64,000 bases of DNA from Diplolepis rosae (taxonomy: Eukaryota > Arthropoda > Insecta > Hymenoptera > Diplolepididae). Shown piece by piece: positions 1-10,027 of the stretch. A model generated the notes under the pieces. The model did no database searches and was not told where the DNA came from. It saw only the letters and a program-made list of their open reading frames with translations. A program made the position numbers and the translations under genes. How positions within the stretch are numbered: the first letter of the stretch is position 1; every line of letters starts with the position of its first letter. The stretch spans positions 5,642,001 through 5,706,000 of the forward strand of contig JAPYXD010000522.1 in NCBI GenBank assembly GCA_030998225.1, in the 5' to 3' direction.

Positions 1-311
1 AAAAAACTAATTTATTTTTTCCAAATTGTTCCAGGTTGCCCACAGTTACTAGGAAGATGTACGGAGTGGAGAGGTGTCATTTTATACAACAAATTTTTAG
101 GCTATAAAGTTCTGGAAATATTTTTAAAATGTACTTTATAGTTACCTTAAAACCTACGGTTGATCTTACTTCAATCGGTTTTTTTATTCAGACACTAGAA
201 AATCCTAAAAAAATAGGTATTTTTAGGTACTCTACACTTGCTAACCCCCTTCAGACGTAAAAATTGTGAAAAGTGTGAATAACACACAGCGACAAAATTT
301 GTACCCAGTGA
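1..311. other. AT-rich flank, nothing recognised
   Basis: No open frame with recognisable protein similarity and no RNA gene seen. It lies beyond the 3' end of the SV2-like gene (whose stop is at 9948, minus strand). Confidence 0.5.
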
Positions 312-315
312 CCGG

Positions 316-876
316 ACTAGGTGATCGTAAAGGATTTTAATGTCCTCAAAACGAATCCATTGTCCAAATTTTTCTTATATGCCAGTATTTTAAGATATCC
401 TAACCTAAAAAGGCAAAACTGGCCTCTTTCAGCTATATTTAAAATAATATACTACAAGCAGCGAAGTTTTTTTCTAAAATCCATTTACGCCATCGTTGAG
501 CACTACTTTTAACCTTTCATTTACATTTTGAATTATTTTTTCTCTGAAGTATGGTACATTAACCTTAAGACACCAAGTCCTGTACAAAACCAAGTATTTC
601 TTAAAACTGAAAGTGGATAATGTGCCATATCTCAGAGAATAAAAATCGGTTCTGCATAATCCAAAATGGAAATAAAAGGTAATAAGAAGTATTAAACGAT
701 AGCGTAAGTGAATTTTAGAAAAAAATTCGCTGCTCGTGCTAAATTTTTTCGAATATTGCTAAAAAGGGCCATTTTTGCACTTTTAGGATAGGATATCTCG
801 AAACCTTCACATATAAGAAAAATTTGGAGAAGGGATTAGTTTTTAGGACATTAAAATCCTTCGGGGTGACCTACTT
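316..876. repeat. Degenerate inverted-repeat (hairpin) element
   Basis: Sequence around 316-434 reappears in reverse complement at about 766-876; both arms contain AAGGATTTTAATGTCC followed by a CCAAATTTTTCTTATATG block. This is the architecture of a non-autonomous inverted-repeat transposon. The ends and any target duplication are not clear. The small open frame at 321-512 lies in the left arm and is not a gene. Confidence 0.5.
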
Positions 877-1529
877 CTGTCTTTGGGTAAGAATAAAGTT
901 TATGTTTGTCAGCCTGTGTAATGAAAACATGAAAGAGGTGTGTATAACGAAAATTGGTCAGGAAATGAAACGATAACAGTTGATGCTGTACGTAACAGTA
1001 CAGGATCTAATATGAAGGGACGTGAGGTAGATTGGAACATTACGGGTTGTTTACAGTGTTAGTTAATTAGCTCAGTGCAGACCTTCCGGCTGTTTACTGC
1101 GAAGTTCCCGTGAATATGCATAAGGAACCCCGTATCGGGAGTTTGTAATCCTACACTTCCCATTATTGAGTATTTTAACATGCGTCACATCGCGCCAGTA
1201 AAATCAATTCCTTTGCGCTCATTATCATCTGGAGGGCACCTTAGTATTGTTGTTCTACGGAATTTTTAATATAAAGTGATATAAATAAATAATAAACTCA
1301 AAATGCCGTCAACTTGTCTGCAATAGCCGATTTTGATTTGATCGAATCATTTTATTTCAAATGAGTAATAATTTTGTATTAATATAAGAAAATATTATAA
1401 AGCAGTTCTTTAACTGTATAATCTTATAGAAAAAACCGATAAAGCCGTCAAAATTCGTATCGGAAAAATAGCCTCTTTTTTGTAAAAAGTAAAGTAAGAA
1501 ATATTTTTCAATAAAAATAAAACTATGCT
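877..1529. other. No gene seen
   Basis: AT-rich sequence between two inverted-repeat elements. No coding, RNA or clear repeat signal was found. Confidence 0.4.
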
Positions 1530-1570
1530 TTATGTAATGCAGAATGTAATACGAAATATAATGAGATATG

Positions 1571-1966
1571 TGTAGGATCAGTGTGTGTCGGTTATCAGGG
1601 AACTAGTGGGGTTAGAGTGATTTGACGCACTTTATTTAACAAGATTTAATTTATTAAATATAAAATGCATATATATATACAAGCGTCGGTTCGGAGGCGA
1701 GTACGCTCGACGGGGTCAGGTAAATAACTAACTACTCTTTTTCTCAGGTCGGCCACTAGCCCTTTCACAGGACTCCGTCCTGCCTGGTGATTTCTTTCGA
1801 GACCCTGGAATAAAACTATGTTGCAGTGCAATATAAAGTGGCCTGCCGACCGGGCGGTTTAATCCCTTAAATTCGTTTATTGTACTGTTCGTACTTTCAC
1901 CTCCGCCGTGTTAGTTCGGATTCTTATATTCTAGAAAAAATATATTTTTATTTTAGCTACGCTACA
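1571..1966 (-). repeat. 3' LTR of gypsy element
   Basis: 396 bp, starts TGTAGGATCAG and ends GCTACA on the plus strand, a short terminal inverted repeat. Differs from the other LTR at two positions. The small frame at 1646-1831 and its twin at 6267-6452 lie inside the LTRs and are not genes. Confidence 0.93.
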
Positions 1967-1977
1967 TTACCCCCTTA
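1967..1977 (-). other. Polypurine tract of gypsy element
   Basis: Minus strand reads TAAGGGGGTAA directly against the inner edge of the 3' LTR. This is the expected place for the plus-strand primer, although the tract is short. Confidence 0.6.
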
Positions 1978-2145
1978 CCAGTGATAACGTTACATCAAAG
2001 TAGAAAGGTAAGGTTGTTGTTACGGAAAAAGAGAATTATATGTGCTATGTGCTACTATATAATACGGCGTTACAATAATATGGCGTTACATTATTTGGAA
2101 GAAAGTGAAGAAAGAAAAAAAAATATACAATACAATTATTCTTTT

Positions 2146-5100
2146 TTAAAAACCAGCCTGCAACCGATCTGGAAAACGGACTTTTCTACCTGTTCGTGTA
2201 TTAAATCGGGTTGGCTCCTCTTCTCTTCGTTGTTGCTCTTGAAGCTGTTGATCTTTGATGTCGTCGTGGTTATATATCGTTTCATTCTCAACTTCGTTTT
2301 TGTTTAATGTAGTTTCGTCCTGTAAAAGGAACGCCGGTTTTAATCTGTCGATGGAAATTTTTACTCTCTGTCCTTTTATTAAAAGCGTGTAGAATTTTTC
2401 AGCTCGTTCTGCTACTTCGAATGGTCCATCATACGTTGGTTGAAGCGGAGTACGTATTGCATCATGTCTAACGAAGACAAAAGGTGAAGAAGACAATTCT
2501 TTGAAAATGAATGTTTTTCTCGTCCCATGCCTTGTACCTGGTACTGGTTTCAACAGACGCATTTTTCTTCGAAGATCCTTTACGAAATCGGAGGTGCTTT
2601 CTTTATTGCTCGTCTGGAAAAATTCGCCTGGCAATCGAAGCGTTGTACCATAGAGTAATTCTGATGAACTTGCCTTCAAATCTTCCTTTATTGCGGACCG
2701 AATCCCTAGCAGGACAATCGGTAAAACTTCAGCCCATCCGTCGTTTTCGTAGCATTTAATTGCTGCTTTTAACTGCCGGTGCAATCTTTCAACCATTCCG
2801 TTTGCCGCTGGATGGTAAGCCGTTGTACGTAGATGTTTAGTCCCGACAATTTGCGTTAATTCTTCAAAAAGTTTTGATTCGAATTGTCGTCCTTGGTCGG
2901 TTGTAATTTTCGCTGGAATTCCAAATCGGGATATCCAGTCCTTAACAAAGCTTCTTGCGATCGTTACTGCTTCGATGTCTTTAACAGGGATAGCTTCCGG
3001 CCAACGGGTGAAACGATCTAACGCTGTTAGACAGTATTTAAATCCTAAGCAAGTCGGTAACGGACCTATTATGTCTAAATGTACGTGTTCGAATCTTGCA
3101 TCCGTGTTGCCGAATTTTCCGATTGGCGCTGTGACGTGTCTCGTGACCTTTGTACGCTGACAAGGAATGCAATTTTTCGCCCAGGTTCTGCAATCTTTAT
3201 TAATAGAAGGCCACACGAAACGTTGTGATATTAGTTTCAGTGTAGCCTTAATCCCTGGATGAGCTAGACGGTGCAGGCTGTTGAATACCGCTCGGCGTAA
3301 GTTCGCAGGTATAAAGGGTCGAATAGAATCGCGCGCTGTATCGCAATAAACATCTACTCCAAAATCTGGAAAATTTATTTTCTTCAGCTTGAGACTAGTT
3401 TTACCTGATTCTAAAATCGCGCGTAATTCATCATCCTGTTTTTGAGCGTCGGCTATCGTTTTATAATCTACGCTTTCGACAATGCTTTCGATTCGTGATA
3501 ACGCATCCGCTACAATATTATTAATACCGCTGACATGTTGAACATTGGTTGTGAATTGAGCAATAAAATCTAGATAACGGAACTGTCGAGGAGAACATTT
3601 ATTCAAATCTTGCTGGAATGCAAACGTTAAAGGTTTGTGGTCCGTATATATAATAAAATCGCGACCTTCAATCGAGTGTCTAAACCGTTTCACGGCAGCG
3701 TAAGCAGCTAACAATTCGCGATCGTACGCGCTGTACTTACGCTGTGCTATATTCAATGACTTCGTGAAAAATGCTAGAGGTTGCCATGCATCGTCGACCT
3801 GTTGTTGTAATACGGCTCCCATCGCGAAATCGGAGGCATCTACACTTATTGATAATGTAGCTCCAGCGACCGGGTGAGCCAGCATCGTGGCGCTCGCGAG
3901 AGCGTTTTTTAATTCGTTAAAAGAATGTTCTAACTCCTCGGTCCACGCAATTGGCGCGTTGTTTTTCTTAGAACCGCAAAGTTGTGCGTTTAAATTATGC
4001 TGAATTTTCGCGGCGTTTGGTATAAACCTACGATAAAAATTAACCGACCCTAAAAATTGCCTTAAGTTTTTTACAGTGGACGGTTTTGGAAAATTTTTTA
4101 TAGCTTCTACGCGTTCTGGGTTGGGTCGAATCCCTTGTTCATCGACAATGTAGCCCAAAAACCTGACACTATTTTCGCCAAAAATACATTTCCCGGAATT
4201 TATAACGAGGCCGAATTCAGTTAATTTTTTAAACAAAATTCTTAAATGTTTCTCGTGTTCTACATGATCTTTTGAAGCAACAAGAATATCATCGATATAC
4301 GCGTAACAAAAATCTAAATTTCTTAAAACTTGATCGATGAATCGTTGAAAGGTTTGTGCAGCGTTACGTAAGCCGAAAGGTGTTCGCAAAAATTCAAATA
4401 AACCGAAAGGTGTGGTAATCGCTGTTTTTTCCACATCCTCCGGCGCGACAGGAATTTGATTATAGGCTCTTACCAAATCTATTGTGGAAAACACTGTACG
4501 TCCGTGTAGGGTTCTGGCGAAGTCTTCGATGTGAGGGACAGGATATCTGTCCGGAATTGTGCGTGCATTGAGAGCACGGTAATCCCCGCAGGGTCGCACC
4601 CCGTTGTCCTTCTTGGAAGCCATGTGCAAGGGTGAAGCCCAGGGACTCTTCGACGGTCGGATGATTCCTTGCTGCAGCATGAGGTCGAATTCTATTCTTG
4701 CCTGTTTATATCGATCAGGCGCGAGTCGTCTTGGCCTGCAGAATTCTGGAGATCCATGTGTGAGTTTGATGTAATGTTTTACATCATGTTTTGCCGGTTC
4801 TTTACCGAAAACCACGGGTCGCGTTAATTCAAGAAAATCGGCTAGAATCTTATGGTAATTCGTGTTGCCAACGATAGTCCTGATAGATGCGTATCTGCCT
4901 GATGCAATTCGGCCATGCGTTGTCAATCCAGTTTCCGAATCCAGGAGGCGGCCATTTTTTGGATCTACGAGAAGACCGTAAAAAATCAGGAAGTCCATTC
5001 CAATGATAGGCGTGTCGACATCCGCTACTATCATTTGCCACTTGAAGGTACGTCTGAGTGAGAAATCTAAATCGACGGCTATCGTGCCGTATGTAGCGAT

Positions 5101-5313
5101 TCGGGTACTATTCGCCGCGTAAAGTTCATATTCGCACTTGCGATTTTGACCCGTGACTCGTTTTCGTGGAAAAACACTAACGTCGGCACCTGTGTCGATT
5201 AGGAAGGCGACCTTGCTCGTCTTATCACTAACGAAGATGCGACGATTCCTGGAACCATTGTTGAACGCCGCTATCAATAATGGTTTTTGTCGTTTCCCGA
5301 CTTCCAATTGCAC
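2146..5313 (-). CDS. pol: Gypsy pol polyprotein (PR-RT-RNase H-integrase)
   Basis: 1055 residues, uninterrupted. The protease motif DTGAD is at residues 40-44. Reverse transcriptase covers about 180-350 with the YIDD active site at 339-342. RNase H is about 488-608 with VDAS, a RELLA-type Glu, TDHK and ADALSR. Integrase has an HHCC zinc site (H681, H685, C715, C718) and a D,D35E triad (D747, D806, E842). The first codon of this open stretch is GTG just after a TGA at about 5316-5318, so no independent AUG start is likely. The protein should be made as a Gag-Pol fusion by -1 frameshifting in the gag overlap. All catalytic residues I can see are present, so the element may be autonomous. Confidence 0.95.
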   Translation of the reverse strand: MQLEVGKRQKPLLIAAFNNGSRNRRIFVSDKTSKVAFLIDTGADVSVFPRKRVTGQNRKCEYELYAANSTRIATYGTIAVDLDFSLRRTFKWQMIVADVDTPIIGMDFLIFYGLLVDPKNGRLLDSETGLTTHGRIASGRYASIRTIVGNTNYHKILADFLELTRPVVFGKEPAKHDVKHYIKLTHGSPEFCRPRRLAPDRYKQARIEFDLMLQQGIIRPSKSPWASPLHMASKKDNGVRPCGDYRALNARTIPDRYPVPHIEDFARTLHGRTVFSTIDLVRAYNQIPVAPEDVEKTAITTPFGLFEFLRTPFGLRNAAQTFQRFIDQVLRNLDFCYAYIDDILVASKDHVEHEKHLRILFKKLTEFGLVINSGKCIFGENSVRFLGYIVDEQGIRPNPERVEAIKNFPKPSTVKNLRQFLGSVNFYRRFIPNAAKIQHNLNAQLCGSKKNNAPIAWTEELEHSFNELKNALASATMLAHPVAGATLSISVDASDFAMGAVLQQQVDDAWQPLAFFTKSLNIAQRKYSAYDRELLAAYAAVKRFRHSIEGRDFIIYTDHKPLTFAFQQDLNKCSPRQFRYLDFIAQFTTNVQHVSGINNIVADALSRIESIVESVDYKTIADAQKQDDELRAILESGKTSLKLKKINFPDFGVDVYCDTARDSIRPFIPANLRRAVFNSLHRLAHPGIKATLKLISQRFVWPSINKDCRTWAKNCIPCQRTKVTRHVTAPIGKFGNTDARFEHVHLDIIGPLPTCLGFKYCLTALDRFTRWPEAIPVKDIEAVTIARSFVKDWISRFGIPAKITTDQGRQFESKLFEELTQIVGTKHLRTTAYHPAANGMVERLHRQLKAAIKCYENDGWAEVLPIVLLGIRSAIKEDLKASSSELLYGTTLRLPGEFFQTSNKESTSDFVKDLRRKMRLLKPVPGTRHGTRKTFIFKELSSSPFVFVRHDAIRTPLQPTYDGPFEVAERAEKFYTLLIKGQRVKISIDRLKPAFLLQDETTLNKNEVENETIYNHDDIKDQQLQEQQRREEEPTRFNTRTGRKVRFPDRLQAGF

Positions 5314-6098
5314 GGCTCACGACACTTCGTTGCTTTCCCGCTGAATTTTTGGTGGTACCAAAATAGATTTTTGTCTACTTCGTTTTCACGATTTCTCGAA
5401 GGGTTTCGACCGCGTGATTTGCTTCTTCCTCGCCACCGTCCTTGCCATCGTGGTTCTCGTGTTCTGCTAATAGCGTTTACTTCCACTCGTAGCTTCTGCA
5501 ATTCCTCACGTAAGGCATTTATCTCTGAAGTTGGAGATATCATTGCGATTTTCCCTTTTTCCGGCCGAACTTCATGGATACGGTCAGCTATCTCAGCCAT
5601 CGCTGAAAGTGATTTTTCCGTTATTGGAGCTAACACGTGTTGTGCTGAGACGGGTAGTCTGTTTAACCACAAGTTTCTCAGGAAGTCCTCGTTAATATCT
5701 GAGCCCGCGAGTGTTTTCAGATGCCGGAGGAATTGCGTTGGTGTTCGATCGCCGATTTCCTCGCCCTCTAAAAGTTTTCGAATCCGTGTACTGCTGGAAT
5801 CGGACAATCTTTTAATCAGACAGGCTTTCACGGCTTTATATTGGTCCTTTTCTGGTGGGTTCTCGATGATGTCTTCTATCTCTTCTACGTATTTTGCCTC
5901 GAGATTCGCTATAACGTAGCTGAACTGCGTTGAATCTCGTGTGATTCCAGCGATGGCGAATTGTGCTTCGAGTTGCTTAAACCACAATGAAATTTTATCT
6001 GGCCAGAAAGTAGGTACGCGCATTGCGATGGCACTTGCACTCACTTTTTCTGTTTCCGAACTTCGCTGGTCTGAGGTACTTGCGTTTACCTTATCCAT
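5274..6098 (-). CDS. gag: Gypsy gag polyprotein
   Basis: 274 residues starting at the first ATG downstream of the primer site. The N-terminal two thirds look like an insect gypsy capsid ([17 protein letters not shown] and LWLNRLP blocks). The C-terminus is Arg/Ser-rich and then has F-W-Y-H-x9-C-x3-C, the CHCC zinc motif of CsRn1-type gags (CX2HX9CX3C) but with Phe in place of the first Cys (codon 5361-5363, TTT where TGT is expected). It overlaps the pol frame by about 40 nt and pol is in the -1 frame. The structural protein is expected to form cytoplasmic virus-like particles. Confidence 0.88.
   Translation of the reverse strand: MDKVNASTSDQRSSETEKVSASAIAMRVPTFWPDKISLWFKQLEAQFAIAGITRDSTQFSYVIANLEAKYVEEIEDIIENPPEKDQYKAVKACLIKRLSDSSSTRIRKLLEGEEIGDRTPTQFLRHLKTLAGSDINEDFLRNLWLNRLPVSAQHVLAPITEKSLSAMAEIADRIHEVRPEKGKIAMISPTSEINALREELQKLRVEVNAISRTREPRWQGRWRGRSKSRGRNPSRNRENEVDKNLFWYHQKFSGKATKCREPCNWKSGNDKNHY
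5292..5298 (-). promoter_or_regulatory. Predicted -1 ribosomal frameshift site
   Basis: Minus strand carries the heptamer GGGAAAC, phased as G GGA AAC in the gag frame (TCG GGA AAC), which fits the X XXY YYZ slippery rule. Slipping back one base gives GGG AAA, matching the pol residues V-G-K-R-Q. It lies in the only stretch open in both frames (between a pol-frame TGA at 5316-5318 and the gag stop at 5274-5276). A downstream RNA structure was not tested. Confidence 0.75.
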
Positions 6099-6172
6099 TT
6101 TTCAATTTCACTTCTCACTAGTCACTTTAAGTCACTTGCACCGTAATACACAATTTTCCCGTGTTTTTCGCG

Positions 6173-6190
6173 ATCACGTCGGGGTCACCA
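6173..6190 (-). other. Primer-binding site, tRNA-Trp
   Basis: Minus strand TGGTGACCCCGACGTGAT, one base inside the 5' LTR. It is complementary to the 3' end of metazoan tRNA-Trp including CCA (18 of 18 as I remember that tRNA). Use of tRNA-Trp is typical of the CsRn1 clade. Confidence 0.88.
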
Positions 6191-6191
6191 A

Positions 6192-6587
6192 TGTGGGATC
6201 AGTGTGTGTCGGTTATCAGGGAACTAGTGGGGTTAGAGTGATTTGACGCACTTTATTTAACAAGATTTAATTTATTAAATATAAAATGCATATATATATA
6301 CAAGCGTCGGTTCGGAGGCGAGTACGCTCGACGGGGTCAGGTAAATAACTAACTACTCTTTTTCTCAGGTCGGCCACTAGCCCTTTCACAGGACTCCGTC
6401 CTGCCTGGTGATTTCTTTCGAGACCCTGGAATAAAACTATGTTGCAGTGCAATATAAAGTGGCCTGCCGACCGGGCGGTTTAATCCCTTAAATTCGTTTA
6501 TTGTACTGTTCGTACTTTCACCTCCGCTGTGTTAGTTCGGATTCTTATATTCTAGAAAAAATATATTTTTATTTTAGCTACGCTACA
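6192..6587 (-). repeat. 5' LTR of gypsy element
   Basis: 396 bp, same length as the other LTR and nearly identical. In element orientation it begins TGTAGC and ends CCCACA, followed by the tRNA-Trp primer site. Followed on the plus strand by the TATG duplication. Confidence 0.93.
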
Positions 6588-6868
6588 TATGAAATAATTA
6601 TATTTGTTAATAAAAATAAAACAAACATGTTTAAAGAGGTAGTTGAACGTTGAATATTTAATATGTTTATGATCTCTTTTTTAGGGAAATATGATGTTGG
6701 TGCAGTATTGAAGAGACTTTCTGATTCACAGGTATATTTTCCTAGAAAAATATCATAAACATATTAAATATTCAACGTTTAAACATTGCTACCCCTTTAA
6801 GTATGTTTATTTTATTATTATTAACAAATATAATTATTTTATATCTCATTATATTTTGCATTAAATTT

Positions 6869-8059
6869 TCCATTATACAACAAATACACTCAACTCTCGA
6901 TTATTTAAACTCTCAGTTATTTTCAAGCGCGTCTTTCATTTATTTTAAGTCATGGGTTGGACTTCTACCCCTCCATTCATAACCACGTGACAGTGGAAGC
7001 CAATAATTGTATTCGCGCGAAATGTAGCGCATTTAAGCATTTTATTTGTGCAGAAGAAAATGCAAAACGAGAATTAAAAGGGTAATAATATTAGAGATAA
7101 CATTAAATTATAGGTTATGTTCCAAAAATTTTGTTTAAAGTATTATTGTAGAAATTATTTAATGGAAATCTTACAGTTTTGTATTAAAATTGGAATTACT
7201 TCACGTCAGTGGCAGTTAATGAACGAGTTTATTTGTTTAATTATAATTATAATTTGTTGAATCACAAACAATTTCCTAACATTTTTAAGTTTTACTTGAC
7301 TTTCTCTGCCGATTTATAAGTTCCATAACCTGCAGCGATCATGGAAAATCCAAGAAAGAATAAAAACTGTTTTGCTCCTTAAAACTTGAATTCTTAAAAA
7401 TAAATATATAATTTAATATAATTATTATTTTTATATTATATACATTATATTTTATAATAAAGGATTTGATATATAGTCAATAATTATATAGATAATATAA
7501 ATTTAAATATAAAATTAATTTAAGATTCTTAGTATTCAATGTATTAAATTGAAAATGAACCTAATCTCAACAGTATATAATTTTAATATATTGACAGTAA
7601 AACTATTCTTAGATTCTTCTTCATTGATAAATATATTTATAAAAGTGAGCGCCTCTTTATTTAACTATAAACATACTATAAATATTGATAAGTAATTATT
7701 TAAACCATAAATTCTTGAAATTCTCTTTATATTCTCTTATATTCTTTCAATTCTATAATATTCTCGGTTATATTACTTGAAATTAAATTCTCGAGAATTT
7801 AAAAACTCTATTTCTGTCGACAATTTATAGTGTAATGTCTTCCCGAGCGCAGCGTGAGTGTTCGATATGCCCATTTAGCCAGGTGTAGTCATAGGTGAGT
7901 CACCTTTGACGAAAAATTTCATACCCTGTGATAAATTAGTTATATACCATCTCTATAACTGTTATATAATTGTTATAACGTATCTGTAACGATATTATAA
8001 TAGAGCGATGTATATAACACCGTTATTTAAATGTTTTGTACAAATTACGGAACGTTATT
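6869..8059. other. AT-rich spacer, no gene seen
   Basis: Mostly AT-rich sequence without recognisable coding or RNA features. The segment 7840-8059 looks like part of an older repeat interrupted by the TTAA-flanked element at 8060: AACGTTATTT on the left resembles AACGTTCTGT on the right. Confidence 0.4.
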
Positions 8060-8819
8060 TTAAGGTAGTAGTCTGGTAACTTGGGTTCAAAAAATCGAAA
8101 ATTTTTTTTTTGCTTAATTTGAAAGTACAATGTCTTGAGAATATACTGTGAAAATTTCAGACAGAAATTCGAAATATTTCGGGAGTTATAACGAGTTTCC
8201 TAGAGCATATTATACGCTCCAGGCATAGACGATTGACGTAAGTATAAGTTTACTTATGAAAATTTGTTGTTGAACTTTAAACGCGTTTTTCTCAAAACAT
8301 TGTTTTTCTGGTCGGCCCGGGTCCTAACTTTTTTTCTACTGAACCGATTGCTTTCAAATTTTAACAGGCTGTTCTACACACTTATAGTTCTCGTCGGTAC
8401 TAACGAGAATTTTTTTCACCCCTAACTTTTTATTTTACAATCCTTTCTTTGCTAAAATAAAAGGACTTTCTTTTCAAAGTCCGCCATTTTGTTATTTACC
8501 CTTGAAATTTAACTTCAGTAGTTCCGACCAGAATGACATGTCTATAGATTAAGAATAATCAAGAATATTTGATTTTAGATAACATCAAGAGCCAAAATCA
8601 CCCGGGCCACCCACGTGCATTTTTTTGAGGTTCCAACTTCGAGTGACAATAATAATAGTAATAAACTATTAAATTTTTTCAAATAAATTTTTTTTTATAT
8701 TTTCAATATGTAAATAAAAACACTAAATATTCAAGATAATTCATTTTTATTTTCCTATAAAAAACCACCCTCCAAAGAAGTCATGAAAATAGGCATAAGT
8801 TACTAGACTACTACCTTAA
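8060..8819. mobile_element. TTAA-flanked hairpin element
   Basis: Bounded by TTAA at 8060-8063 and 8816-8819. The ends are inverted: GGTAGTAGTCTGGTAACTT on the left against AAGTTACTAGACTACTACC on the right. No transposase, so non-autonomous. TTAA targets are known for piggyBac (and, as I recall, Sola3), but piggyBac ends normally begin CC, whereas these begin GG. Confidence 0.75.
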
Positions 8820-9947
8820 CGTTCTGTAATAATTACGTAACACTTCTGTAACATCTTTTCCGGGGGTTGTATACGTGATGTAATGGCTCAGTGACATGCA
8901 ATGGATCTTCACTTTACAAAGTTTAAAAATCAAAAAATCCCTTTTGTATAGTTACATATGGGCACTAAGGGAAGACGGAAGAGAAACGGATGTAACAGTT
9001 TTTTTTATTAAAAAGCGATTATTAAGTACATTCGTGAGGAAATTTAAGTAACAAAATAATATTACCTTAACTAATGCATGTTTGGAAAAAACGTAGAAAT
9101 ATTTTATAACAAGTACAAGGTCTAGATAATTAATTATTTACGAGAAAAAGATAAATTTTGGTAATATTTTTATTATTAAATTTGTATTTTTTAAGAAGGT
9201 ATTAGTTTCTGATGAGTAATGCTATGAAGTTTCAACACAGAATACCCATTAACCTAGTTTGCAGCATGAAATGTTTGCATTTATTCGCATGCTTTGAATT
9301 ATATCTGAGCTCTTTTCACGAGCGACACATCGATGCCATTTTTTTAGTTTATGTCACTCCGCATAAATCAATTTATGAAGTATTCAATAACTATTCATCA
9401 ATTCTTTATCCCAGCAGGGCCATTTCTCTTCTCGCATATGTATTTAAATACTACAAAACAAAAGTCATGATTCTTGATCATGAAAATAAAATTCTATTTT
9501 TGTGATTGCTATAAAATTTCGTGTTTCTGGCAGAATGTCTGTTTTGCTAATAAAATATTTATATCTATAATCAAATTTACAGTTTTTCACAACGACGTCA
9601 TACAACAGACGAAATCTACTTTATCTTATGAGAAGAAGTATGGTTGGTCTCTATAACAAAGTAATAGTTTGGCTTTACTTGCTATTACTCTTTATACATA
9701 TGGATTTTTTTTTTAAAACGATATATACTTTCTTGAGAATACGTTATAGGATCACATTCTTGGAATAATCTATTATTTTACTATATGCGTAAGTACTTCA
9801 AATATTGTTTCGTAAATCACATATACTTTGACATAAATAACTGGTAACTGTCTAATTGAAACATTGACGATCAAAAATAAATACACGCCAATGGTTCAAT
9901 TAATTTAAAAAATAGCGTAAGTCCAGCACACTCTTTTTATGTGTGTA
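8820..9947. other. 3' flank of the SV2-like gene
   Basis: Presumably holds the 3' UTR and polyadenylation site of the minus-strand transporter. An AATAAA on the minus strand occurs near 9003-9010, but I cannot show that it is used. The frames at 9212-9505 and 9474-9656 have no recognisable content. Confidence 0.35.
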
Positions 9948-10027
9948 TCAATACTTTCTCATTTGGCAATTAGTAGGTATGCCAGGTGGCAAGGGTCTCG
10001 GAAGAAGAAAGACTAATAAACCGCAAG
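9948..10027 (-). CDS. SV2-like gene, exon 12 (terminal)
   Basis: Acceptor is TTTTTTTCAG just before 10027. It encodes residues 534-559, the end of segment 12 (GLLVFLLPRP) and a short tail ending in TGA at 9950-9948. The phase matches exon 11 (split codon G|CT) and a 'LLVFLLP' end is typical of SV2-like proteins. Confidence 0.75.

Larger units (their letters stand above)
1571..6587 (-). mobile_element. Complete Ty3/gypsy LTR retrotransposon, CsRn1-like
   Basis: A 5017-bp element bounded by two 396-bp LTRs (TGTAG...CTACA) and flanked by the 4-bp duplication TATG (1567-1570 and 6588-6591). It is oriented on the minus strand, with its 5' LTR at 6192-6587. I count two differences between the LTRs (positions 1574/6195 and the CCGCCGTG/CCGCTGTG site), so insertion was recent. 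Gene order gag-PR-RT-RNaseH-INT with no env is that of Ty3/gypsy. The tRNA-Trp primer site together with a CHCC-type gag zinc motif is the known signature of the CsRn1 clade (for example CsRn1 and Kabuki). Confidence 0.93.
1530..6868. mobile_element. Hairpin MITE split by the gypsy insertion
   Basis: The left arm is about 1530-1570 plus 6588-6700, and the right arm about 6745-6868 in reverse complement. When the 5-kb gypsy element and one TATG copy are ignored, the left arm reads continuously (ATAATGAGATATG then AAATAATTATATTTGTTAAT) and matches the right arm over more than 100 bp. It is therefore a non-autonomous long-inverted-repeat element that was present before the retrotransposon landed. 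No coding capacity; superfamily not assigned. Confidence 0.75.

Noticed and set aside
1981..2759. Plus-strand frames opposite gypsy pol
   Set aside because: They are antisense shadows of the 2146-5313 pol frame.
5287..6246. Plus-strand 210- and 101-residue frames
   Set aside because: They overlap gag and the LTR in antisense; composition follows the gag codons.
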